Source: JBBSAT01 sp046351235 (GTDB lineage: Bacteria > Myxococcota_A > Polyangia > Polyangiales > Sandaracinaceae). From it: a DNA stretch of 64,000 nucleotides. Numbering within the stretch: position 1 is the stretch's first letter; every line of letters begins with the position of its first letter. Shown piece by piece: positions 1 through 8,665 of this stretch. The position numbers and the translations under genes were made by a program. The notes beneath the pieces are model-generated. The model was not told the DNA's origin, made no database searches, and was given only the letters and a program-made list of their open reading frames with translations. The stretch spans positions 3,193 through 67,192 of the forward strand of contig JAXLYV010000014.1 in NCBI GenBank assembly GCA_046351235.1. The letters are read 5' to 3'.

Positions 1-1272
1 GCGCCGATCACGCTGCGCGTTCACTGGGGCGTCGCTCCCGCGTCGAGCGCCGCGCGGATGGGAGACCCCTGGGCGGGCTGGCAGCCGATCGGCGCGAGCG
101 CGTTCTTCCCCGACGAGTATCCGGCGGCCGAGGACGTGCGCGAGCCCTCGGTCTACGCGACGTTCCCGCCGGACTGGCTGGGTGCGTGCATCCTCCGCAC
201 GCGCACCGAGCCGTTCGGAACCGACGCGGGGTGGGCGTTCTTCGACGACGCGATGCCCGAGTTCGCGCGCACGGGGGTGAACGACGTCGATCCGCGCGTG
301 ACCGATGCGAATCGAATCGACTATGCGGGGGACTTCGAGCCGTGGCTCTTCCAGCGCGCGCTGACGTTGTTCTCCGTCTATCTCCGGAGCGGCGACGTGG
401 TCTGGCTGCGACACGCCCACCGGGCGGCGCAGTTCTACGCCGCGCACGTGACCGCGGCGGGCTACTTCGATCGCTCCGACGGGGATCTGAAGTACGCGTA
501 CGGCTCGGCGATGTTCCTCGACCTCATGCTGACCGGCGACACGCGCCACCTTCCGCGCATCGAGGCGGTGGCGTCTGCCGGCGCCGACTGGAACGAGACC
601 TACAGCGCCGGCACCGGGTTCTGGACGGAGCGTCACCAGACGTATGCGCTGCTCGCTGCGTTGGTCGCGTGGGAGGCGACCGGCGAGGCGGCCTACGGCA
701 CGCGCGCGACGGCCGTGGCTCGTGAGACGTTCCGCATGGCCCGCGAGCCGGTGAGTGGTTGGGCGCCCGAAGGCTGCGTGCTGCACACGCAGGACAGCCA
801 CGAAGGCGACGGCGTCACCGAGCCGATCTGCAGCCCGTGGATGAGCGCGCTCCTCGGCGAGGCGCTGTTCCGGTACTACGTGCACTCCGAGGACACGATG
901 GCGCTCGAGTTCTTCGTGGGCATCGCGGACTTCATCCGCACGACGGGGAGCGCTTCCGATGGTGCGGGCCTCTCGCCCTACTACCTGGTCTCGAGCCACC
1001 TCATGGACGAGCCCGACATCGAGCACAGCTGCGACGTCGCGGGCCTGGTGGCGCGCGGCGTGTGGTCCGCGCGCGCGCTGGGTCGCGACACGAGCGCGCT
1101 CACCACGACGGTGAACGGGCTGCTCACGAACTGCCGCGCGAACCTCGAGGACTGGCACCGTCCGGGAGGACCGGCCGCCGGGCTCTCGGAGTGGCGCCTG
1201 TCGCCCCCGCGCAAGCTGAACTGGTGGTTCGGCACGACGACGGACCTGCCGTGGCTCGTGGACGCCCCGTAG
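1..1272 (+). CDS. Hypothetical protein, alpha/alpha-toroid (six-hairpin glycosidase-like), 5' partial
   Basis: The reading frame is open from the first base of the window, so the gene starts upstream; the ATG at 58 is internal to the open frame and is probably not the start. The visible 423 residues are rich in Trp, Tyr and Phe and arranged in helical hairpins, with recurring phrases such as WLRHAHRAAQFYAAHV, YAYGSAMFLDLMLTGDTRHL and QTYALLAALVAWEATG. These look like the repeats of six-hairpin glycosidases or polysaccharide-processing toroids. I see no catalytic motif I can name, so an enzyme function is only inferred from fold appearance. It ends at 1272 and is convergent with the LuxR-type pair that follows. 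Confidence 0.6.
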   Translation, partial: APITLRVHWGVAPASSAARMGDPWAGWQPIGASAFFPDEYPAAEDVREPSVYATFPPDWLGACILRTRTEPFGTDAGWAFFDDAMPEFARTGVNDVDPRVTDANRIDYAGDFEPWLFQRALTLFSVYLRSGDVVWLRHAHRAAQFYAAHVTAAGYFDRSDGDLKYAYGSAMFLDLMLTGDTRHLPRIEAVASAGADWNETYSAGTGFWTERHQTYALLAALVAWEATGEAAYGTRATAVARETFRMAREPVSGWAPEGCVLHTQDSHEGDGVTEPICSPWMSALLGEALFRYYVHSEDTMALEFFVGIADFIRTTGSASDGAGLSPYYLVSSHLMDEPDIEHSCDVAGLVARGVWSARALGRDTSALTTTVNGLLTNCRANLEDWHRPGGPAAGLSEWRLSPPRKLNWWFGTTTDLPWLVDAP

Positions 1273-1397
1273 CGTGACGGGCCTCCGTGGCTCGTCGCGC
1301 GAGGGGCTCGACGCGACGGCGTCGCTCTCGCGCCGCTCGGTGATCGGGATGGAAGAGGAGTGATGCGGGCGACGGCTCCGGGGGGCCGACCGGGCGC

Positions 1398-1679
1398 TCA
1401 GGCGCCGGATCGACCGGCGAACAGCGCCGACAGGCCCACGCGCCCGGAGACACCGAGCTTGCGGTAGATCGCACCGAGCTGATTGACGATGGTGGGGATC
1501 GAGGTGCCGCGCGCCGCCGCGATGGCCGCGTTGTCGAGGCCGCGCGCGGCGAGCGTGGCCACCTCGCGCTCGGCCGGCGTGAGCTCGAGGGCGGCGCGCG
1601 GGTCGTCGAGCGGCACGCCGATCACGAGGTACTCGGCGCCGTCCACGTGGACGCGGTGCATGGACTTGCGGCCGCTCAC
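1398..1679 (-). CDS. Small LuxR-type helix-turn-helix protein
   Basis: A 93-residue protein that is almost only a LuxR/GerE DNA-binding domain. After a short N-terminal strand region it carries LTPAEREVATLAARGLDNAA, then the turn and recognition helix (TIVNQLGAIYRKLGV), at about residues 33-90. The start is taken as the GTG at 1679, which overlaps the TGA of the upstream gene (1676-1678) in a GTGA arrangement, implying translational coupling; an in-frame ATG lies six codons later at 1661. The likely role is transcription control as partner of the larger LuxR-HTH protein. No sensor domain fits in this length. The target is unknown. Confidence 0.75.
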   Translation of the reverse strand: MSGRKSMHRVHVDGAEYLVIGVPLDDPRAALELTPAEREVATLAARGLDNAAIAAARGTSIPTIVNQLGAIYRKLGVSGRVGLSALFAGRSGA

Positions 1680-2692
1680 GGGGCCTCTCGATCGGGATGG
1701 GCGCCCAGCGCGGCGGCGAGCTGGGCGAGGGCGGCGCGCGAGGGCAGGCCGAGGCGGCGCACGATCTGATCGAGCGCGCGGCTGATGGCGCTCTCGCTGA
1801 CGCCGAGGTGATAGGCGATGGCCTTGTTGGAGTGGCCCATCGCGACGTAGGCGGCGATGGCGCGCTGCGAGGCAGACAGCACGTCGGGCCCGGGCGCGGC
1901 GGGCTCGTTCTTGCGCAGGACGAAGTAGCGCTTCCGGTCGGTGTCGAAGGTGTCGACCAGCGACCAGCGGCCGGCGACGAGGGCGCGCCACGCGGCGACG
2001 AGGCGCGCGGGATCGCTCGTGCCGTGCCGCGCGGCGAGCACCTCGGCGGCGTCGCGGATCGTCTCGAGGTGGCTCTCGGCCTCGCTGCTCGCGTGCACGG
2101 CGCGTCGCGTGCGCGGATCGAGCACGGCGTCGGCCGCGTCGAGCGACGCCTCGGCCGGCAACGCGCGCAGCCGCTCGCGCAAGCGCAGCGCCGCCGCGAG
2201 GTGCGAGGCGACGCGGTCCCACTTGCGCTGATCGGTCGCCGAGAAGTGGCCGGGCGCGCTCAGCCCGCCGATCAGCACGGCGCCGATGCCACTCGTATCC
2301 ATCGAGATCAGGCCGATGCAGTCGGCGAGCGGGAAGCGGACGGGAAAGCTCGCGACACGCGCGAGGGCCTCGCCCTGCAAGCCGTACGTCGCGGTGGCCG
2401 TCGCGAGCGCGCTCGCGCGGTGGAGCATCACCTCCTGCGCGCGAGGCATCGGCAGATGGTGATGTCGGACGTCGCGATCGAGGTCCGCTCCCTCGGGGAG
2501 CTGGATCGCTGCGCAGGACCGATAGGCGCCTCGCGGCACGTCGACGATCCACCCGTGCACGAAGCTGCCGTGATCGAGCACCGGCCGCGCGGCCTCGAGC
2601 ACGCCGCGCAACCACGTCTCGTCGTCGGCGGCGAGCGAATAGCCGGCATCGGCGACCGCGATCATCGCGGCCTCCGGCGCTTGCAGCCGCAT
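1676..2692 (-). CDS. LuxR-family transcriptional regulator with N-terminal sensor-like region
   Basis: A protein of about 338 residues with a C-terminal LuxR/GerE HTH (LSASQRAIAAYVAMGHSNKA, then SESAISRALDQIVRRLGL) and a long N-terminal part without a clear receiver or ATPase motif. That part may be a GAF/PAS-like sensor, as in many myxobacterial regulators of this length; this is inference. The start is placed at the ATG at 2692; an upstream in-frame ATG at 2770 would add 26 residues of poor quality, and another ATG lies at 2665. Its stop overlaps the GTG of the following small HTH gene. It is divergent from the MopE-like lipoprotein gene at 2821 across about 130 bp, which may hold regulatory sites for both. 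Confidence 0.75.
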   Translation of the reverse strand: MRLQAPEAAMIAVADAGYSLAADDETWLRGVLEAARPVLDHGSFVHGWIVDVPRGAYRSCAAIQLPEGADLDRDVRHHHLPMPRAQEVMLHRASALATATATYGLQGEALARVASFPVRFPLADCIGLISMDTSGIGAVLIGGLSAPGHFSATDQRKWDRVASHLAAALRLRERLRALPAEASLDAADAVLDPRTRRAVHASSEAESHLETIRDAAEVLAARHGTSDPARLVAAWRALVAGRWSLVDTFDTDRKRYFVLRKNEPAAPGPDVLSASQRAIAAYVAMGHSNKAIAYHLGVSESAISRALDQIVRRLGLPSRAALAQLAAALGAHPDREAP

Positions 2693-2820
2693 CCCCCGAC
2701 GACCCACGCGCGCAGCGTACCGAAGCCACGCCGCCGACGCGATGGGGGCCGCCTCCGCGCAACCGATCACTATGGAGATGGGCGGGCGCCCGCGGGAAAC
2801 CTCTCCCGGGGAGGCTCTCC

Positions 2821-5424
2821 ATGGCTTTCGCTTCGCGCCGCGCCGCGGCCCTCTGTGTGTCGTCTTTCGCTACGCTCGCCGCGACGCTGCTCTCGGGATG
2901 CGGTGGCGACACTTCCACGTCGGTCGACGACGACGCCGCTCTCGACGCGGCCTTCGATGCGAGCGCCGACGCGGCACGGCTCGACGGCGCGTCGGAAGAC
3001 TCGGCGCGCACCGGCGGTGACGGCGGCTGCCCCGACGCCGACGGAGACGGTGCTCGGGCTGCGAGCTGCGGCGGGACCGACTGTGACGACGCCGATCCGG
3101 AGGCGTACCCCGGGCACATGGAGGTCTGCGACGCCGCGCACCGCGACGAGGACTGCGACCCATCGACCGTGGGCTTCCGTGACCAGGACTCGGACGGCTA
3201 CTTGGACGCGGCCTGTTGCAACGGCGCGCTCTGCGGTGACGACTGCAACGACACCCGTCCCACGGCGCATCCCGGTGGAACCGAGGCTTGCGACTCCTTC
3301 GACAACGACTGCGATGCCGCGATCGACGAGGGCGTGCTCGAGACCTTCTATCCGGACACCGACGGCGACGGTTTCGGCAACGCGGCCGGCACCACCATCA
3401 CCGGGTGCACCATTCCTCCGGGCTATTCGTCGCTCGCCGACGCGACCGACTGCGACGACACCGTTCGCGGGGTCAACCCGAGCGCCATGGAGATCTGCGA
3501 CGCTGCGATGGTCGACGAGAACTGTGACGGCGTGCACAACCCCGTGGCGCTGTGCGCGTGCAATGCCGGCGATCCGCCGCGTGCGTGCACGTTGCCGGGC
3601 ATCTGCGCCAGCGGTCGCGAGATGTGCAGCGACGGCGCGTGGGGCATGTGCACGGTCATGCCACGCGGCGAGAGCTGCAACGGCCTCGACGACGACTGCG
3701 ACAACGCGGTCGACGAGACGCTGACGATCGTCTGCTACGCCGACACCGACAACGACACGTATCCGGATGGGCTCGGTGCGGCCCAGTCCACGCCGTGCCC
3801 CGACGCTTCGAGGACGAGCGTGGGAGGCTGCCCGTCGGGCACGACGAACCGCGTCCCCGACGCGAGCAACGTGGACTGCGGCCCGAGCGACTCGACCGTG
3901 CATCCCCTCGCCGTCGAGATCTGCAACGACGTGGACGACGACTGCCAGGGTGGCATCGACGAAGGCGTCTCGTCGCAGTGCTACGCGGACGTCGACAACG
4001 ACACCTACTCTCCCGCAGGCGCGACCCCTTCGCGGCGCTGTCAGGATCCGTCCCGCGGCGCGGTCGGCTTCTGCCCGACGGGCTTCACGAATCTGGCGCC
4101 GGGCGGCCAGCCCGACTGCGACGACGCAGCGTTCGGTACGCACCCCGGCGCGCTCGAGCTCTGCGACGGAGCGAGCGCCGACGAGGACTGTGACGGCATG
4201 CACAACGAGGGCTGCAACTGCACCGTCACGGGCTCGCCGGTGAGCTGCCAGACGGCGCTCGGCGCGCAAGGGCGCTGCGCGTCGGGCACGACGACGTGCG
4301 TGGCGGGCATGTGGAGCGCGTGCTCCGTGCAGGCCGTGACGGAGACCTGCAACGGGATGGATGACGACTGCAACGGCGCCGTCGACAACGGCGTGCTCGT
4401 CGCGTGCTGCGTCGATGCGGACAACGACGGCTCGGTCGTGACGCTGACGCCCGCGATGAGCGCGTGCAGCTGTCCTTCGGGCTACCGAGTGTGCCCGGCC
4501 GCTGGCACGCCGGTGGACTGCAACGACTCCTCGGCCGCGATCCACCCGGGCGCGACCGAGCTCTGCAATCGCGTGGACGACGACTGCTCGACCGGCGGCG
4601 GCGTCGTGAGCGCCGAGGACGCCGACCTCGACAACTACGCGAGCCCGTCGGCGGCCTGCAGCGGGGGCTTTCCGCGGACGGACTGCAACGACGCGGCGGC
4701 CGCCGTGCACCCGGGCGCGGCCGAGGTCTGCAACGGCGTCGACGACAACTGCGCGGCCGGGATCGACGAAGGCGTCACGACTCGCTACTACCGTGATGCC
4801 GACGTCGACAACTACGGTGCGGCCGCCACGTTCGTGGATGGGTGCACGCCGCCCGGCGGCTACGTCACGAACGCCAGCGACTGTGACGACACGCGCAGTG
4901 ACGTGCGGCCCGGCGCGCCCGAGCTCTGCGACGGCGTGTGGAACAACTGCACGAACGGCAGCGGAGCGCGCTCGGCCGAGGATGCCGACGGCGATCACCA
5001 TGCACCGACGTCGGGCGGCGCCGGGCTCTGCAGTGGAGGCTATCCGCGCGACGATTGCGCCGATCTGACGGCGACCGCGTATCTGGGCGCGACCGCGTAC
5101 CGCGACGCGCCCTATTGCACGAACGGGCGCACGCCGATCTCGTGCACGTCGGGGCTCGGGACGAGCCTCCAGTGTGGCACGACGTGCCTGCCACCCGGCT
5201 CCGCCGTCTACGCCACGTTCGACTACAACTGCATGAACGGCGAGGAGCCGGAGCCCGTCGCGACGAGCTGCACGGGCGGCTGCTTGGTCATGGGCAGCAC
5301 CTGCCGCGACGGTCCGACGACGAGCGGCGTGATCTGCGGCGCGATGACCACGTACACGGACTGCTCGTGCAGTGTCACCTGCAGCCTGGTCGGCCATCCG
5401 ACGCGACCCCAGGCCTGCCGCTGA
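2821..5424 (+). CDS. MopE-like Cys/Asp-repeat lipoprotein
   Basis: An 867-residue secreted protein. The N-terminus is a lipoprotein signal (hydrophobic stretch ending LLSGC, lipid-modified Cys about residue 26), followed by an Asp/Ala-rich linker. The rest is roughly ten repeats of the form D-x-D-x-D-G, then DCDD, then HPGA-x-E-x-C-x-x-x-DDDC-x-x-x-x-DEG, at irregular 60-100 residue spacing. This is the putative metal-binding repeat of MopE-like myxobacterial surface proteins; the Asp-rich DxDxDG loops suggest calcium binding, and the paired Cys suggest disulphides. A GGGGAGG site at 2808-2814 supports the ATG at 2821. Probable location is the outer membrane surface. The specific ligand or partner is not known. 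Confidence 0.85.
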   Translation: MAFASRRAAALCVSSFATLAATLLSGCGGDTSTSVDDDAALDAAFDASADAARLDGASEDSARTGGDGGCPDADGDGARAASCGGTDCDDADPEAYPGHMEVCDAAHRDEDCDPSTVGFRDQDSDGYLDAACCNGALCGDDCNDTRPTAHPGGTEACDSFDNDCDAAIDEGVLETFYPDTDGDGFGNAAGTTITGCTIPPGYSSLADATDCDDTVRGVNPSAMEICDAAMVDENCDGVHNPVALCACNAGDPPRACTLPGICASGREMCSDGAWGMCTVMPRGESCNGLDDDCDNAVDETLTIVCYADTDNDTYPDGLGAAQSTPCPDASRTSVGGCPSGTTNRVPDASNVDCGPSDSTVHPLAVEICNDVDDDCQGGIDEGVSSQCYADVDNDTYSPAGATPSRRCQDPSRGAVGFCPTGFTNLAPGGQPDCDDAAFGTHPGALELCDGASADEDCDGMHNEGCNCTVTGSPVSCQTALGAQGRCASGTTTCVAGMWSACSVQAVTETCNGMDDDCNGAVDNGVLVACCVDADNDGSVVTLTPAMSACSCPSGYRVCPAAGTPVDCNDSSAAIHPGATELCNRVDDDCSTGGGVVSAEDADLDNYASPSAACSGGFPRTDCNDAAAAVHPGAAEVCNGVDDNCAAGIDEGVTTRYYRDADVDNYGAAATFVDGCTPPGGYVTNASDCDDTRSDVRPGAPELCDGVWNNCTNGSGARSAEDADGDHHAPTSGGAGLCSGGYPRDDCADLTATAYLGATAYRDAPYCTNGRTPISCTSGLGTSLQCGTTCLPPGSAVYATFDYNCMNGEEPEPVATSCTGGCLVMGSTCRDGPTTSGVICGAMTTYTDCSCSVTCSLVGHPTRPQACR

Positions 5425-5467
5425 TCCACTGGCACGGCTCGCCGCGAGGACTATCTTCGCGCCCGCC

Positions 5468-5662
5468 GTGAGCAGCAATCGCGAGGTGCCGGCGCCGCCG
5501 GTCCACAAGTCCCCGGAAGAGCAGCGCGAGGATCGCTTCCGCGTGATGCTCGCGTTCGGCAGCGCGCTGATCCTCGTCTCGGCGCTCTCGTGCTGCTGCG
5601 TGGGGAGCGCGCTCGTCTCGAGCACCGACGACGGGCACCAGACCTCGCGCCGCCATCGGTGA
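5468..5662 (+). CDS. Small single-pass membrane protein
   Basis: A 64-residue open frame with a charged N-terminus (HKSPEEQREDRFRVML), one hydrophobic segment containing a CCC cluster (ALILVSALSCCCVGSALV, about residues 31-50) and a short polar tail. The GTG at 5468 is preferred over an upstream ATG at 5372 because the longer version would run through the end of the MopE-like gene. A TATCTT hexamer at 5452-5457, ten bases before the GTG, could be a -10 element. No family recognised; it is kept because it has a coherent topology and lies in an otherwise empty gap. Confidence 0.45.
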   Translation: MSSNREVPAPPVHKSPEEQREDRFRVMLAFGSALILVSALSCCCVGSALVSSTDDGHQTSRRHR

Positions 5663-5699
5663 GGTGAGCCTTCCGCGGCGGGTGTAGGCTCGCTGCGGG

Positions 5700-6548
5700 A
5701 TGCCGAACCTCCGCCTGAAGCAGAAGACCAACCTCTCGTCGTTCCGACGCATCGCGATCGGCACGTGGCGCACCGCCTACGACCCGACGGTCTACGGCAC
5801 GCTCGCGCTCCGCGCCGACAAGGTGCTCGCGTACGTCGACGCCATCCGCCAGCGCACCGGCAAGCGCGTGACGCTCTCGCACCTGATGGCGAAGGCCGTC
5901 GCGATCACGCTCTCGGAGATGCCCGACGCGAACGCGATCCTGCGTCGCAACCGCATCTACCTGCGAGAGGACATCGGCGTGTTCTTCCAGGTCGCGCTCG
6001 AAGACGACGAGACGGGTGAGATCGACCTGAGCGGCGCCACGATCTTCGATGCGCAGAAGAAGTCCTTGGCCGACATCGTCACCGAGTTCGAGGGCAAGGT
6101 CGGCGCGGTCAAGAAGAAGCAGGACAAGCAGCTCGAGGGCACGCGGAGTCTCTTCAAGCGCATCCCGTATCGCTTGCTCAACTGGGTGCTCGACGTGATG
6201 GGCTATCTCAGCTTCGAGCTGAACCTCGATCTGCGTTGGGCGGGGATTCCGTCCGATCCTTTCGGCTCGGCGATGGTGACGAACATCGGCTCCCTCGGCC
6301 TCGAGGAGGCCTACGTGCCGCTCGTGCCGTACAGCCACGTGCCGCTCTTGATCGCGCTCGGCGCGGTGAAGGAAGAGCCGGTCGTGGAGGGCGGCGAGAT
6401 CCGCGTCGGCAAGGTGCTGCGCGCCTTCGCGACCTTCGATCACCGCGTGCTCGACGGCATGCACGCGGCGAAGATGAGCAAGACGCTCAAGCGGATCTTC
6501 GACGACCCGGAGAAGGAGCTCGGCGCGCTGCCGCCTCCCTCGGCGTGA
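5700..6548 (+). CDS. 2-oxoacid dehydrogenase E2-type acyltransferase catalytic-domain protein
   Basis: A 282-residue protein matching the catalytic domain of lipoate-dependent acyltransferases (chloramphenicol acetyltransferase fold) without the lipoyl and subunit-binding domains. Near the C-terminus it keeps the active-site motif DHRVLDG (His about 251, Asp about 255), and earlier FGSAMVTNIGSLGLEEAYVP and a PLLIALG strand typical of the family. Complete E2 subunits are over 400 residues and start with a lipoyl domain, so this is a stand-alone catalytic domain. Such proteins occur in actinobacteria and myxobacteria with undefined acyl donors. No E1 or E3 genes are nearby, so a role in a dehydrogenase complex is doubtful. 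Confidence 0.8.
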   Translation: MPNLRLKQKTNLSSFRRIAIGTWRTAYDPTVYGTLALRADKVLAYVDAIRQRTGKRVTLSHLMAKAVAITLSEMPDANAILRRNRIYLREDIGVFFQVALEDDETGEIDLSGATIFDAQKKSLADIVTEFEGKVGAVKKKQDKQLEGTRSLFKRIPYRLLNWVLDVMGYLSFELNLDLRWAGIPSDPFGSAMVTNIGSLGLEEAYVPLVPYSHVPLLIALGAVKEEPVVEGGEIRVGKVLRAFATFDHRVLDGMHAAKMSKTLKRIFDDPEKELGALPPPSA

Positions 6549-6618
6549 GCGTCGGTCCGTCGGCTCGCCGCCAGAATCGGGGCTCCCATGCGACGTCTTG
6601 CCAACGACGCGTCGCGTC

Positions 6619-7812
6619 GTGGTACAAGCGATCGCGCCGTTGCTGACGCTGATTCGTAACGCGGACGTCTTCTCGCCCGAGCCGATCGGGAGGCGCGACG
6701 TCCTCGTGTCTGCGGAGCGCGTCGTGGCGATCGAGCCCTCGATCGAAGCGCCGCGTGGGATCGCGTGCGAGGTCGTCGATCTCGACGGGCGCGCGCTCGT
6801 GCCGGGCCTCGTGGACGCGCACGTGCACCTCGGCGGCGGTGGCGGCGAGTCGGGGTTCGCCTCGCGCGTGCCGGCGCTCCTTCTCTCGCAGATCGCCGGT
6901 GCGGGCGTGACGAGCGTCGTCGGGCTGCTCGGCACCGACACCACCACGCGCACGATCGAAGACCTCGTCGCGCGCGCCTACGCGCTCCGTGAAGAAGGCC
7001 TCTCGGCGTGGTGCTGGACGGGAGGCTACGCCGTGCCGCCGCGCACGCTGACGGGATCGGCGCGCGGCGACATCGTCTTCGTCGACCCGATCGTGGGCGT
7101 GGGCGAGACCGCGATCAGCGACCACCGCAGCTCGCAGCCGACCTTCGAGGAGCTCGTGAAGCTCGCCGCCGACTGTCACGTCGCGGGGCTCACCACCGGC
7201 AAGGCCGGCGTGCTGCACCTCCATCTCGGCGACGGCGCGCGCGGGCTCGCGCTCGTCGAGCGTGCGCTCACCGAGACGGAGCTGCCGGCGCGCACGTTCC
7301 ATCCGACGCACGTGAACCGAAAGCCGGCGCTCTGGGACGAGGCGCGCGAGCTCGCGCGCGCGACGGGCCTCGTGGTCGACGTCACGGCCTTCCCCATCGA
7401 AGGCGACGACCCGGCGATCCCCGCCGAAGACGCGATCGAGAAGTGGCTCGACGACGGGCTTCCCCGCGCGCGCCTCACCCTCAGCTCCGACGGCGGCGGG
7501 TGCCTCCCGGTGTTCGACGGCGACGGCCGCATGATCTCGATGGACGTCGGGCGCCCCTCGATGCTGATCGACACGCTGCGCGCGCTCGTGGGGCGCGGGC
7601 GTACGCTCGGCGATGTGCTGCCCTTCTTCACGTCGAACGTGGCCGCGCAGCTGCGCTTGCCGCGCAAGGGCACGGTCGCGGTGGGCGCCGACGCGGATCT
7701 GCTCGTGCTCGATCACGGCGCGCGCCTCGACGCGGTGATGGCGCGGGGTCGATGGATGATGCGAGAAGGGCGCGCGACGGCGCGCGGCACCTTCGAGCGC
7801 GTGGGTGGGTGA
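6619..7812 (+). CDS. iadA: Isoaspartyl dipeptidase (beta-aspartyl peptidase)
   Basis: An amidohydrolase-superfamily enzyme that cleaves beta-aspartyl dipeptides. Visible family features: the metal-binding HVHLGGGGGE after LVDAH near residue 70, the conserved GVTSVVGLLGTD, GLTTGKAGVLHLHLGD, the His pair in FHPTHVNR, and the late metal or catalytic Asp in LSSDGGG. The length of about 397 fits the family. The start is uncertain: GTG at 6619 is used, TTG codons at 6598 and 6640 are in frame, and the 6640 one begins right at the conserved LTLIRNADVF. It precedes cyanophycinase by 14 bp, so the natural substrate is probably beta-Asp-Arg released from cyanophycin (inference from family and context). 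Confidence 0.92.
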   Translation: MVQAIAPLLTLIRNADVFSPEPIGRRDVLVSAERVVAIEPSIEAPRGIACEVVDLDGRALVPGLVDAHVHLGGGGGESGFASRVPALLLSQIAGAGVTSVVGLLGTDTTTRTIEDLVARAYALREEGLSAWCWTGGYAVPPRTLTGSARGDIVFVDPIVGVGETAISDHRSSQPTFEELVKLAADCHVAGLTTGKAGVLHLHLGDGARGLALVERALTETELPARTFHPTHVNRKPALWDEARELARATGLVVDVTAFPIEGDDPAIPAEDAIEKWLDDGLPRARLTLSSDGGGCLPVFDGDGRMISMDVGRPSMLIDTLRALVGRGRTLGDVLPFFTSNVAAQLRLPRKGTVAVGADADLLVLDHGARLDAVMARGRWMMREGRATARGTFERVGG

Positions 7813-7826
7813 GAGACGAAGACGGC

Positions 7827-8660
7827 ATGCCTGCAAGACCCGAGAACGACAAGAACCGTGGCTGGATCGTCCCCGTGGGTGGGGCCGAGGACAAAGGCAA
7901 TCGCGCGGAGATCCTCCGCCGGTTCGTCTCGCTCGCCGGTGGCAGCACGGCGCGCATCGCGATCATCCCGACGGCGAGCCAGCTCGAGGACACGGGGCGT
8001 CGCTACGAGACGATCTTCAAGGAGCTCGGCGCGCGCGACGCGCAGGCGCTCGCGTACAAGACGCGCGAGGACGCCGAGCGGAAGGACTGGATGGAGATGC
8101 TGGAGACGGCGACCGGCGTCTTCCTCACCGGCGGCAACCAGCTCCGCATCTCGACGGTCCTCGGCGGCACGATGGTCGCCACGATGATCCGCCGCATGAA
8201 CGCGCGTGGCGTCCCGGTCGGAGGCACGAGCGCCGGCGCGGCGATCCTCAGCGAGCACATGATCGCGTTCGGTGCCGAGGGCGCGACGCCGCGCGCCGGC
8301 ATGGCGACGCTCGCGCCGGGCATGGGCCTGACGAACCGCGTCGTCATCGACCAGCACTTCCGGCAGCGCGACCGCATCGGGCGCCTGCTCACGGCGCTCT
8401 CCTACAACCCGTTCGCGGTGGGCCTCGGCCTCGACGAGGACACGGCCGCGTTCATCGACGCCGACGACGTCGTGCACGTGCTCGGCGCGGGCGCGATCAC
8501 CGTCGTGGACGCCGCGCAGCTCGAGCACTCGTCGGTCGCGTCCGCCGAGGTCGGCGACGTGATCTGCATGACGGGCGTCCGCATCCACCTCTTGCCCAGT
8601 GGTGGGCGCTTCGATCTCCAGTCCCGCAAGGCGTTCCCTCCCCCGAGCCAGGAGAGCTGA
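7827..8660 (+). CDS. cphB: Cyanophycinase
   Basis: A 277-residue serine peptidase of the S51 family that releases beta-Asp-Arg dipeptides from the storage polymer cyanophycin. The nucleophile elbow GGTSAGAAILSE is visible at about residues 130-142 (Ser in GTSAG). Other family landmarks are the opening WIVPVGGAEDKG, the AIIPTAS strand, VFLTGGNQLR, and VIDQHFRQRDRIGRL. The start is the ATG at 7827, just after the iadA stop. It is followed by cphA after 5 bp, with a GGAGAG site for cphA inside its last codons. The product is intracellular in cyanobacteria; no signal peptide is seen here either. Confidence 0.94.
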   Translation: MPARPENDKNRGWIVPVGGAEDKGNRAEILRRFVSLAGGSTARIAIIPTASQLEDTGRRYETIFKELGARDAQALAYKTREDAERKDWMEMLETATGVFLTGGNQLRISTVLGGTMVATMIRRMNARGVPVGGTSAGAAILSEHMIAFGAEGATPRAGMATLAPGMGLTNRVVIDQHFRQRDRIGRLLTALSYNPFAVGLGLDEDTAAFIDADDVVHVLGAGAITVVDAAQLEHSSVASAEVGDVICMTGVRIHLLPSGGRFDLQSRKAFPPPSQES

Positions 8661-8665
8661 TCCGA

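Noticed and set aside
1398..3119. A single 573-codon regulator spanning both LuxR genes
   Set aside because: Only its last 90 residues look like protein; the rest is antiphase to the real larger regulator, which has its own HTH and stop at 1676.
2770..5625. Very long open frame on the minus strand opposite the MopE-like gene (951 codons)
   Set aside because: It is the antisense shadow of a GC-rich coding sequence; its translation is Arg/Ala/Val-rich without any domain, while the plus strand has a signal peptide and regular repeats.
6598..6618. TTG start for iadA
   Set aside because: GTG 6619 and TTG 6640 are nearer to the conserved family start; the choice is uncertain, so it is recorded rather than excluded with certainty.
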